Assembly (NCBI RefSeq): GCF_023721715.1
Contig: NZ_JAMDLG010000001.1
Location: 2,829,784-2,893,783 of the forward strand
Direction of reading: 5' to 3'
DNA length: 64,000 nucleotides
Source: Parasegetibacter sp. NRK P23
Lineage (GTDB): Bacteria > Bacteroidota > Bacteroidia > Chitinophagales > Chitinophagaceae
In this document: positions 9,501 to 16,819 of the stretch, one piece after another
How the letters are laid out: each line of letters begins with the position of its first letter
Numbering within the stretch: the first letter of the stretch is position 1
The notes under the pieces: generated by a model
Database searches by the model: none
Told to the model about the DNA's origin: nothing
The model's input: only the letters and a program-made list of their open reading frames with translations
Made by a program: the position numbers and the translations under genes

Positions 9501-10215
9501 CGTACGACCCGGTGGAACGTTCTTTTGAAATGGCCTGGTAACCGTTGTTCACGGTAACCGCCACTTCCTCCATCAAAACAGGCATACGTTCCAGCACTAT
9601 GGTCAGTTCCGCGGAACCTTCCACCTTAATTTCCTTCGAATGAAAACCTACATAACTGATCACCAGAATATCTCCAGTATTCACGGTAATCAGAAACTTT
9701 CCTTTCTCGTCGGATATTACAGATCTTTCGCCGTTCTTTACTTTGATGGTGGCGCCATAAAGCACACCGCCGTTCCCGTCCGTAATAGTTCCCTGTATGG
9801 GAACCGGGGGCAATTCATTTACGGGCGCACTTCCAGCCTTCCTGCTCACAAAAATAGTTTGCGAACGGATGGTATATTCCAGTGGCTGGTTTTTGAATAC
9901 TGTTTCCAGGAAAGAGAGCAGTTGTACATTCTGCGCGGAAACGGAAACGTTTTTTGCATCGTTCAGCAGCGCGCGGTCGCAGAATACCCTGTAACCCGTT
10001 TGCGTACGGATAGAAGAGAATACTTTTTCGAGGGAGATATTCTTCCCCGAAAGCGTTACCGATTGCGAAACACCGCGGGCGCCCGCGGTTAGTGCTACGG
10101 CCAGGAAAAGAACCGTCAGTTTCATCACTTTCAGCATTTTGGTTGACAACCGGCTGCCGCCTTCCCTGTAACCCACAGGTGCGCCATACCGGCTACAAAT
10201 AGCAGTTTTTTGCAT
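6589..10215 (-). CDS. SusC/RagA-type TonB-dependent transporter with STN domain (locus 1)
   Basis: About 1208 aa from the ATG at 10215 (other in-frame ATGs at 10224 and 10281). Domain order: signal segment (MKLTVLFLAVALTAGARG), secretin/TonB short N-terminal (STN) domain with LEKVFSSIRTQTGYRVF, a carboxypeptidase-regulatory-like domain (GTITDGNGGVLYGATI), the plug (VDGFPL, then GSKGANGVIVIQTKRGKKG) and a 22-strand outer-membrane barrel ending in Phe (NLNVSF). The STN domain is the signalling part that contacts FecR. Start choice is helped by spacing: the candidate ECF promoter lies 105 bp upstream, against 103 bp in locus 2. It works with the SusD encoded downstream. Confidence 0.93.
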   Translation of the reverse strand: MQKTAICSRYGAPVGYREGGSRLSTKMLKVMKLTVLFLAVALTAGARGVSQSVTLSGKNISLEKVFSSIRTQTGYRVFCDRALLNDAKNVSVSAQNVQLLSFLETVFKNQPLEYTIRSQTIFVSRKAGSAPVNELPPVPIQGTITDGNGGVLYGATIKVKNGERSVISDEKGKFLITVNTGDILVISYVGFHSKEIKVEGSAELTIVLERMPVLMEEVAVTVNNGYQAISKERSTGSYGVVTAKDLEEVPAVNIMQRLEGRVPGVRFDVRGSRIQIRSQNGYGDNSEPLIVVDGFPLIETGSSQKLVNTNNVVGTMANGNILSSLNINDIEQITFLKDAVATSIWGSKGANGVIVIQTKRGKKGNASINFSSTLGLSQPPSLSSLNWMNTAQYVDLERELVEKNFITDPTAVSWYSPLNTANSSEVQEWLFKVKRGTATQQEADAALAQISARDNSGQIRDYLLQTGISQQYNLSLSGGGDNNTYFVSTNFNKDVPIYKSNFAQNININANLTNDFFNKRVRLRTGFNYQATRSQSNNTATDALGLLNTSLRPYDMLVDEQGTPIQYHIFLRPEVALGLTNKGYLPFTYSSVDELNYGNTNARGHQIRLNAGVNVKITDWLDADVSGMYQRNMSDSRGITEAESYSGRKFINEGTTVNNLGRLVYNAPNGGIYRVSEVNNFDLNLRGLLNFNYNIGNDHSITAMAGTEVKEANTRGLAFTQYGFDPLTNSFATVNPTTPYMTLYGWTTTLGSNITGPSDNRTRFLSYFGNAAYTWKEKYNFSGSARFDDYTNIGLDRSKRARPFYSMGFKWSAAREKFLSDVLWLNGLDARVTYGTGGTIPQGGYNKTVISVNQTDPLTLQQIATLQNPANQQLGWETTATFNTGLDIRAFNNRITASVDAYWKKSSGILATLPFNATYGWSTLSYNTGKLKSNGVELGLSGKVVNKKDWGITSTLNFAYSENTVTDSRYSTFIASQVAQGGSYIMDGYNLGSMFVYRNAGLDPATGQTQIYNSKNEIIKHTQNLTSDFTIDDLKYVGRKIAPYHGGFNNAFRYKNIELGVQTAFYLGHVFLKPSINNYPNFSSFFGVLGKQEDLAYRWKTAGDEANTVVPGLTGVNNNSIIRYRYSDALVRKADNIRLQQISLAYRFSEKMLPRGIKGLSLSATARNLGMIWAANAEKLDPEFLNPNANYYSVPPVTSYYFNLNVSF

Positions 10216-10319
10216 AATTTGCATTTGGTTTGGTTGATTAAAACAGTTGTACAGAAAATAATTGTCCTTTTTCCAAACCATTCGCCGCTCTGACTCCTAC
10301 CTCAGGGCGGTTTTTGTTT

Positions 10320-10354
10320 GAAAGGACAAAGGTTTTAAAACAGTTCTTTTAAGG
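10320..10354 (-). promoter_or_regulatory. Candidate ECF-sigma promoter before susC of locus 1
   Basis: On the minus strand it reads AAAAGAACTGTT, 12 bp, TCCTTTC. The same bipartite signal with the same 12-bp spacing (AAAAAAACTGTT, TCCTTCC) precedes susC of locus 2 at 34681-34715. AACTGTT would be the -35 part, as ECF -35 boxes often contain AAC, and TCCTTyC would lie at the -10 position. It overlaps the fecR stop codon, so susC could be transcribed separately from sigma/fecR. Confidence 0.5.
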
Positions 10355-11518
10355 TAAAACAATGAGTTTTCTGCCGGCCTCAATACGGAAACGCACCCCC
10401 GATAACTTCAAGCCCTCCAGCACTTCTTCCAACGTAAGGTCGCGTCCTATTTCGCCATAGAATTTCTTATCGGGAACGCCATGCTGATACACCACTTCTA
10501 TATCGTACCAGCGGGAGAGCTGCCGCATCACGGCTTCTACGCCCATATTGTCGAAATTAAACCCGCCATCTTTCCAGGCCACCACCTGCGCGGTATTCAC
10601 CTCGCGTTGCACGCGGAAACTGTTCTCCAGTATAACCTGCTGCCCTGGCTCCAGCATGGCGGCCTGCGCCATTCTTTTCACCTTTACCGATCCTTCCAGT
10701 AACGTTACAACTGGGGCTGGCTCATCGCCATAATCATTTACATTGAAATGGGTGCCCAGCACTTCTACCATGGCCCCATCGCCCAGCGCCACCATAAAGG
10801 GCTTCGCAGCATCATGCGCCACTTCAAAATAGGCTTCACCCTTCACTTCCACCCTGCGTTCCTTACCCGAAAACGCGGTAGGATACTGTATGGAGGAAGC
10901 CGCATTGAGCCAAACCCTGCTGCCGTCGGGCAATACCAGCCTGAAAAACCTGCCGCGCGGCGTGGATATGGTATTGGATACCGGCATGGCATCCGCACCC
11001 GCTTCGTAGCTGAGTTTTCCTCCCGCGAGGCGGAGCGCCGTACCATTTTGTGTGGCAATGGTACCGTCGGATAATGTATCCAGCAACACCGTGCTGCCAT
11101 CGGCAAGGGTCAGGATGGCTCCTTCCCTGCCCGGTGCAACGGGTAAGTTTTTCACAACACCTTGCTGCGCCACATCGTTTTTCCGTAACGCGAGGTAACC
11201 GCCTCCGGCCAACAAAACGAGTACTACAGCGGCGGCCCACCAGAAACTGCGCATACGACGGACTTTCGCTTCAGGCTGCACAGCTTCAGGCGTAATATCA
11301 TCCTGCCTGCCCACCACCGTGCGGAACACACGTTCCGCATCTTCAGGCTTTTGTTCGAAAATGGCAGGAACCCGGTCGTACCACTGCTCCAGCAGTTCTT
11401 TCGCCAGCGCCTCCTGCGAAGGATCTTCCCAAAGCGCCGACAATTCGCGGGTTTCATCGGGCGAAAGCGGCCTTTGCGTGAGGGCATCAAATAATGTACG
11501 AAGTCGTTGACTGGTCAT
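10349..11518 (-). CDS. FecR-type anti-sigma regulator (locus 1)
   Basis: 389 aa. A cytoplasmic N-terminal region of about 90 residues is followed by one membrane span at about 92-111 (SFWWAAAVVLVLLAGGGYLA), then the periplasmic FecR domain (STPRGRFFRLVLPDGSRVWL) and a C-terminal DUF4974-like domain. FecR binds the ECF sigma factor inside the membrane and receives the signal from the STN domain of the substrate-loaded SusC. It lies between the sigma gene and susC, the usual order. The ATG at 11518 follows the sigma stop by about 60 bp. Confidence 0.93.
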   Translation of the reverse strand: MTSQRLRTLFDALTQRPLSPDETRELSALWEDPSQEALAKELLEQWYDRVPAIFEQKPEDAERVFRTVVGRQDDITPEAVQPEAKVRRMRSFWWAAAVVLVLLAGGGYLALRKNDVAQQGVVKNLPVAPGREGAILTLADGSTVLLDTLSDGTIATQNGTALRLAGGKLSYEAGADAMPVSNTISTPRGRFFRLVLPDGSRVWLNAASSIQYPTAFSGKERRVEVKGEAYFEVAHDAAKPFMVALGDGAMVEVLGTHFNVNDYGDEPAPVVTLLEGSVKVKRMAQAAMLEPGQQVILENSFRVQREVNTAQVVAWKDGGFNFDNMGVEAVMRQLSRWYDIEVVYQHGVPDKKFYGEIGRDLTLEEVLEGLKLSGVRFRIEAGRKLIVLP

Positions 11519-11580
11519 ATTGTAGTGTTCCGGTATAGGTTAAACGCACGAAAAACAAGATCGGGTAGTGCGCCGCGAAA

Positions 11581-12153
11581 TTATTTTTTTATGAAGAGCA
11601 GCAAGGTGAGGAATGGGCCGATCCTGCTTCGGAGCAAGGCGGAAATATTGGTAAGATGGTACTTCACGGTGTGAACGCTGATGTTCAGGCGTCCGGCTAT
11701 TTCGGCATAGGTACGGCCTTCTTCCCTGCTCATCCTGAAGATGGTCTGCTGTTGTGGGGTAAGCTCAGAAAATACCTGCTGGATCCGGCGCTCCATTTCG
11801 CGAAACTCCAGCTTTTCATCGGGCGCCGGTAAGACCGCCACCGTTTCCCCCAGTTCCTCCAGCGCCCGTTTTTCCACCCCTGCCCTTCTGAAAAAAGAAT
11901 AAGCGGCATTCCGGGCAATGGTGCGGATCCAGGTACTGAAGTAATTCATGGTTTTCAACTGGGTTCGGTTTTCCCACACTTTAATGAATACATCCTGGGT
12001 AATTTCTTCGGCGAGGATATCCGTTTTAACGAGGGTATAGGCAAAAGAATAGACGGTAACACGGTATTGATCGTAGATTTTCCTGAAAGCAGTTTCATCG
12101 CCTTCGGCAACAAGTTCCAGCAGTTCCGGTTCGTTGTACAGGTCGTGTTTCAG
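11581..12153 (-). CDS. ECF RNA polymerase sigma factor with a non-ATG start (locus 1)
   Basis: The full reading frame encodes 190 aa if it starts at the CTG at 12153; an in-frame TGA at 12157-12159 blocks any longer start. No ATG, GTG or TTG occurs until the GTG at 11979, which would remove most of sigma region 2. The recovered N-terminus (LYNEPELLELVAEGDETAFR, then LAEEITQDVFIKVWENR) is textbook ECF region 2, and the C-terminus has region 4 (GRLNISVHTVKYHL). So the gene starts at CTG at 12153 or another rare codon, or an indel has removed the ATG. It should drive the susC/susD genes of locus 1 and is controlled by the FecR encoded next door. Confidence 0.85.
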   Translation of the reverse strand: MKHDLYNEPELLELVAEGDETAFRKIYDQYRVTVYSFAYTLVKTDILAEEITQDVFIKVWENRTQLKTMNYFSTWIRTIARNAAYSFFRRAGVEKRALEELGETVAVLPAPDEKLEFREMERRIQQVFSELTPQQQTIFRMSREEGRTYAEIAGRLNISVHTVKYHLTNISALLRSRIGPFLTLLLFIKK

Positions 12154-12176
12154 GTTTCAACAGTTTTGTGAGGGGA

Positions 12177-12184
12177 TAAAATTA
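12177..12184 (-). promoter_or_regulatory. Promoter -7 element of the locus 1 sigma gene
   Basis: TAATTTTA followed by TCCCCTCACA lies 23 bp before the CTG start. The sigma gene of locus 2 has TAATTTTA followed by CCCACTAACA at nearly the same distance from its start. The box fits a relaxed Bacteroidota -7 element. No clear -33 TTTG was found. Confidence 0.4.
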
Positions 12185-12214
12185 AGTTTTTTTTGATGGG
12201 GATGGAGGTTTCGG

Positions 12215-12600
12215 GGGAAAGCGGGGGCTCACGCGATTGCTTCGTACCTCGCAACGCAAGGGAGCAAGGACGCAAGGCGTTGAGGAGTTGGTGAAGAGAT
12301 ATTTTCGCGCAACGGCGCTACGACGCGGGGCATTGACAAGTTAGCGTGGAGATATTTTTGCAGCGGTGCGCTGCTTCGTGACTCGCAGGCGCGGAGCAGT
12401 GTATAGTTGGCGGAGAATATTTTCTCGCGGGGACGCGGAGGCGCGGAAGTGCGGAACGTAAAGTAGTTCGTGAAGAGTTATTTCTCGCAACGACGCCACG
12501 ACACGGGGCATTGATAAGTTGGTGGAGAATATTTTCTCGCGGAGCGCACTGCTTTGCACCTCGCGGGCGTGGAACGTTGAGGAGTTGGCGGGGAGTTTGG
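12215..12600. repeat. Degenerate GC-rich intergenic repeat array B
   Basis: No credible gene lies in the roughly 500 bp between the sigma gene and the terminator at 12641. Five imperfect units begin near 12301, 12352, 12419, 12480 and 12530, each opening TATTTT(C/T)(T/G)CGC and ending GAGTTGG or similar, with 50-67 bp periods. The left end carries GCGATTGCTTCGTACCTCGC, nearly the same phrase as in the array at 25066. The units have diverged from each other, unlike a CRISPR, and there are no constant spacers. Confidence 0.75.
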
Positions 12601-12640
12601 TTTGATAATTTCTTGGGGAACGGGGCGGTATTGCAAATAA

Positions 12641-12668
12641 AATCGCCCCCGACGAGGCGGGAGCGATT
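12641..12668 (-). terminator. Terminator after the 1312-aa propeller protein gene
   Basis: Minus strand AATCGCTCCCGCC, loop TCGTC, GGGGGCGATT with one mismatch, followed by TTATTT. It sits 25 bp past the stop codon. Confidence 0.75.
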
Positions 12669-12692
12669 TCAACATATAAACGAATAAACCAA

Positions 12693-15600
12693 CTACTGCT
12701 TTATGACCCGAGCTTTGTGGGAAGCACCGGTTTCATCTTTGAGAACAAGGAGGTACATGCCGGCAGGCAAGGAAGAAATGTTCAGTTGAACGGAAGTTTC
12801 GGCTCCCGCGAGGTGCTGCTTTTTGACGAGTGCGCCATTCATGTTGAACAATTCCAGCGCTGCGCCTTTAGCGGTTCCCTGGGGAAGCTTCACGGTTAAA
12901 GGGCCGCTGGTGGGAACGGGATGCACGGAAAGCGTTTCGCTGAATTCCGTAATCGTTCCGGCAGCAGGGGTTTGCATGCGCGCGGAGAACCCGGACACGG
13001 TTCCACAACCCGCGAACGACAATTCCGCCACGGAGGCCCAGGGGTTATTGTTCACTTCGGAAGTGGCCGTTAAGCGCACATACCGGGCAGGGATAGCCGT
13101 AAAGCTTACCGTTTGTACGGCCGTACTGTTGGGCCAAACGCCTTCCGCCACTTTAAACCAGGTGGTGCCGTGTACACTTACTTCTATCGTGTAGTTTTTA
13201 ATACGACCGTTGGCACTGTTCTGCCGCGGCGTATAACTCATGGACGTAAGGTTGTGCACAGCCCCCAGGTTGATGGTGATATAATGTGGCATAGGCGCTG
13301 TGGTGCCGGAATACCTGGTGTGCCAGATGGTGCTGGTGCTGCCATCAATGGCGTTCGTGGCAGGTGATGTTTCAGCGCTGGTCTCCTGGCTGTCGAAACC
13401 GTGCACACTGTAATTGGACCGTGCAATAGCAGACGAAGAACAGGAAGCAGGCACCGCACAGCCATAGAAACTGAGTTCCGCTGCAGAGATAAACTGGTTG
13501 CCACCCACCTCAGAAGTAGCCGTTAAACGGACATACCGGGCCGTTGCAGGAGCGGAAAACACCACATCCTGCGCAAGGGCCGAATTGGCGAAGTTGCCCG
13601 TGGCCACCTGCGTCCAGGTGGTGCCGTTGGTGCTCACATGCACCTGGTAGGCATTGATGCGTCCGTTGGTACTGGATTGGCGGGGAAGGTAGTTGAGTTT
13701 GGTTACGTTGTAGGTGCCGCCCAGGTCAACTGAAACGAACTGCGGAAGCGTTGTTCCCCCACCGGAATATTTGGTGTGCCATATCGTGCCGCTGTTGCCA
13801 TCGATCACGTTGGAAGCGGGCGCTGACTCCGAAGATGTTTCCTGGCTGCTGAAACCATGAATCGCATACTGCGTGCGCGGAATGATGGCCTGACATGGTT
13901 CGCAGGTATTGGGCAATACTTTTATAAAATTGGTGAGTGTTTGGGAATGTGACCCATACTGATCGGTTACGGTTAAGGATACATTGTAACTTCCCGGCGT
14001 GGCACCGGTATAACTTACCAAAGGGTTCTCCGCGGTGGATGTGGACGGACTACCACCCGGAAAACTCCAGGAATAGGAAACCGAAGTACCATTTTTCACC
14101 ACACTGTAATCACGGAACTGAACCGAACCTGTAGTGGTACAACTAATGGTATCGCGATCGGCGGAAATTTGCGCACGTGGGTTAGAAGGCTCGTATAAAT
14201 CATGTTCCCAGGCGCCACGACTGGTGCCGATCATCAGTTTTCCTTTGAAGTAATTGATGAACATGAACCGCACGTCGAGCATTGGAAGTCCGTTGCCCAG
14301 TTTCACCCAGTTGCCCATGGCGTTATTCCGGTAGAACACGCCTGATTTATTCCCCACATACACACCACCGGCACTGCCGCGCTGGAAGATGATTTTGGTA
14401 ACGGGAAAACTGGTAAGTACTGAGGTGGTTAGATTTGAATACGAAGTTCCTCCATTGGCCGAACGCAGCACCTGGCAGGTATTCTGCACCCCGGAATAGG
14501 TGACCCAAATTTCGTTGGGATCAAGGTCGGAGACCGCAATATCTGATATATTACGTACACCCGTTCCTGTTACAGCGGTCGAAGGAGTGATATCCGTCCA
14601 GTTGGTGCCGCCATCCGTTGTTTTCCAGAGTTTGTTGTTCGTTAATCCTTCCACTACGTAAATCACGTTCGGGTTACTCATGCAGATGTCTTCCCGGAAA
14701 ACGTCGTTGGTAAACGTTTTGATGACCTTATTGATGGTAACGCCATTGTTATCGCTGCGGATCAACGATTTTTTCCAGGTAGCAAGGTTGGGGTTCCCGG
14801 ATGGAAATCCGCCGGCATGGTGCGTGATGAAGGTATAGTAAAGATTGGGGTGAAAGTGCATGGTATTGAAATACGCGTATATACCACCCGGATCTATTTC
14901 CTGAGCGCCCGCGCCGGAATTCATGGTACGGGGTCCGGTACGCACCACATGGTAAGTGTTGTACCCCTGTGAATACAGGTAAATATCGTGCAGGGGGTTC
15001 ACATCACTGTTGCCCTGGTCGGCGCCCATGGCATTGTACCAGCCCTGGTAGCCTTCGTTCTCCCTGATCATGAGCGGTCCGTGGTTGGTACCGGCACCCA
15101 GCACATCCGATTTATGTGCCGCACCAAATCCCCAGAGTTCATGGTTGGAAATCGCGGCGGTAAGGTTGGTGAACGTATTGCCGCTGTTGGTGGAATACAC
15201 GGCTTCGCCATCGTTCCCCAGCAATACTTTCCCGCTTACCATGCTCAGGGTGCGGAGATCGGCGTGAACGGTAGTGGATGAATTGCTGAACGATACGCCG
15301 TTATTAGTGGAATAATGCGCCACGGTTTCCGCGTAAGAACCATAAATAATGTTGTTATCATTGTTGATATCCATGGTAATATCACCATGGTGCAACCCGG
15401 GGTCTCCGCTCACCATGTTGGCCCTTGTTTGCAATACAGCGCCGGTAAGTGAATCCAGTTTAAACAGATGCACGGCATGGTGGCCGTAAGCGCTGGTTCC
15501 CGTTCCCATGGCCATGTAAACTACCCCGGGATTATTCGTTGCGGTAAGCAATTTGGCCCAACCAACAATATTATCGGTAACGCCCGATGGAATGCTGATG

Positions 15601-16631
15601 TTGCCAAGGTTGGTAAAACTTGATCCCGCGTTTCCTGAACGGTACAGCGTTACGTAATTCTGGTTATCGTTCCGGTCGATATGGTAAACGATATTGCTGT
15701 TTGTACCGTGAAAGTCGAGCATTTCAGCATTCACACCGGCACCACCCCATACGCTGTAGTTTTTAAGTCCCGTGAGGATGCTTGTCCAGGTAGTACCGCC
15801 ATCTGTGGTACGGTAAACAGCCGTCCCCCACCGCGCCAGCACGATATTGGGGTTTGAAGGAGAGACAGCGATATCATACGCGTTCACGCCGGGATAGTTG
15901 GTGGAGTTCATGTTGGTGGAAGACCAGGTAAGGCCACCATCGGTTGATTTGATGACCGCGGCAGAGGTTCCCCTGCTTATCGCATACACATAACTGTTGT
16001 TTGCTTTACAGATATCAAGGTCAATGTATTCTCTGTCGGGAAGGTTGGCATCAGTAAGCTGCCATACACTTCCGCCGTTTGCGGAAACCCACAGACCACC
16101 TGTTGTAAAGCCGATGAACATTTTGTTGGCATCTGTGGGATCAATTCTGGCGCAACTTACGTAACCGCCTTTGTTCCCCTTACCTGAATAGTTGGTTTCA
16201 TAGATGTTGCGCGGGCCGATCATGCGCCAGTCGCCGGCCATGGTATCCGTTACGGAAGCCCAGGCTTTGGGCGCGGCGGCGGCAATTTTATTGTAATTGG
16301 TTCTGGGCGGTTCCATCACCCTGTTCTTTTTGTCGAGGTAGAACACCTGCGTCTTCAGCCAGTTGGCGCATACATCTTTGGCCTTACTGTCTTCGGAAGG
16401 ATATTTTCTGAAATAATCGGTGAACAGTTTTTTCACCTGGAAATAGTTGGGATTTTTTTCCTTCATCAGGGTGAACCATACAGATTTCCGGTGTTTCTCT
16501 TCGAACCGTGAAGCGGCTTCTTCGTGTTGCGCCGCAACAGCCTTGGTTTTTACAGAATTGAATTGTTGGTCCTGGGCCTGCAGCAATGCGCTGCACAACA
16601 GCATCACAGGCAACAAACGTTTGCTTTTCAT
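12693..16631 (-). CDS. Large T9SS-exported beta-propeller protein with PKD and two F5/8-type C domains
   Basis: 1312 aa with signal peptide ending ALLQAQ. Residues about 130-815 hold many BNR/VPS10-like blades (KSTDGGLTWSS, RTTDGGTTWTSI, KTTDGGTNWTDI), the sialidase/GH74-like propeller fold. A PKD domain (about 822-905) follows, then two consecutive discoidin (F5/8 type C) domains (about 922-1068 and 1074-1207) that resemble each other closely (IDGNSGTIWHTKYSG, IDGSTSTIWHTRYSG), and a T9SS type A sorting domain (about 1229-1312, ending KARVIKQ). Discoidin domains usually bind carbohydrate, so this is probably a cell-surface or secreted glycan-binding or glycan-degrading protein. No catalytic residues were pinned down. 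It has its own terminators on both sides. Confidence 0.88.
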   Translation of the reverse strand: MKSKRLLPVMLLCSALLQAQDQQFNSVKTKAVAAQHEEAASRFEEKHRKSVWFTLMKEKNPNYFQVKKLFTDYFRKYPSEDSKAKDVCANWLKTQVFYLDKKNRVMEPPRTNYNKIAAAAPKAWASVTDTMAGDWRMIGPRNIYETNYSGKGNKGGYVSCARIDPTDANKMFIGFTTGGLWVSANGGSVWQLTDANLPDREYIDLDICKANNSYVYAISRGTSAAVIKSTDGGLTWSSTNMNSTNYPGVNAYDIAVSPSNPNIVLARWGTAVYRTTDGGTTWTSILTGLKNYSVWGGAGVNAEMLDFHGTNSNIVYHIDRNDNQNYVTLYRSGNAGSSFTNLGNISIPSGVTDNIVGWAKLLTATNNPGVVYMAMGTGTSAYGHHAVHLFKLDSLTGAVLQTRANMVSGDPGLHHGDITMDINNDNNIIYGSYAETVAHYSTNNGVSFSNSSTTVHADLRTLSMVSGKVLLGNDGEAVYSTNSGNTFTNLTAAISNHELWGFGAAHKSDVLGAGTNHGPLMIRENEGYQGWYNAMGADQGNSDVNPLHDIYLYSQGYNTYHVVRTGPRTMNSGAGAQEIDPGGIYAYFNTMHFHPNLYYTFITHHAGGFPSGNPNLATWKKSLIRSDNNGVTINKVIKTFTNDVFREDICMSNPNVIYVVEGLTNNKLWKTTDGGTNWTDITPSTAVTGTGVRNISDIAVSDLDPNEIWVTYSGVQNTCQVLRSANGGTSYSNLTTSVLTSFPVTKIIFQRGSAGGVYVGNKSGVFYRNNAMGNWVKLGNGLPMLDVRFMFINYFKGKLMIGTSRGAWEHDLYEPSNPRAQISADRDTISCTTTGSVQFRDYSVVKNGTSVSYSWSFPGGSPSTSTAENPLVSYTGATPGSYNVSLTVTDQYGSHSQTLTNFIKVLPNTCEPCQAIIPRTQYAIHGFSSQETSSESAPASNVIDGNSGTIWHTKYSGGGTTLPQFVSVDLGGTYNVTKLNYLPRQSSTNGRINAYQVHVSTNGTTWTQVATGNFANSALAQDVVFSAPATARYVRLTATSEVGGNQFISAAELSFYGCAVPASCSSSAIARSNYSVHGFDSQETSAETSPATNAIDGSTSTIWHTRYSGTTAPMPHYITINLGAVHNLTSMSYTPRQNSANGRIKNYTIEVSVHGTTWFKVAEGVWPNSTAVQTVSFTAIPARYVRLTATSEVNNNPWASVAELSFAGCGTVSGFSARMQTPAAGTITEFSETLSVHPVPTSGPLTVKLPQGTAKGAALELFNMNGALVKKQHLAGAETSVQLNISSLPAGMYLLVLKDETGASHKARVIKQ

Positions 16632-16755
16632 AATGCAGTGGTTGGTATTTGGTGATCAATTAAGAGAGAGGGTTAATCCTGGCCAGGTTTCTCTAAATTA
16701 TCACTAATTGCCACGTTCTGCAATAGCCGAAACTGTGAGAGACACTAAAAAGAAA

Positions 16756-16795
16756 AGCGCAAACGATTGAGAGCAGCCCTTCAAACGTTTGCGCT
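16756..16795 (-). terminator. Terminator after the GH39 gene (may act in both directions)
   Basis: A perfect 10-bp stem AGCGCAAACG/CGTTTGCGCT spans a 20-nt loop. The minus strand continues TTTCTTTTTAG and the plus strand ATTTTTAT. It separates the GH51-GH39 operon from the 1312-aa protein gene. Confidence 0.75.
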
Positions 16796-16819
16796 ATTTT
16801 TATCAAAAGAATATTCAAC

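Noticed and set aside
12215-12600. Possible CRISPR array
   Set aside because: Units are not identical, periods vary from 50 to 67 bp, and there are no unique spacers or cas genes.
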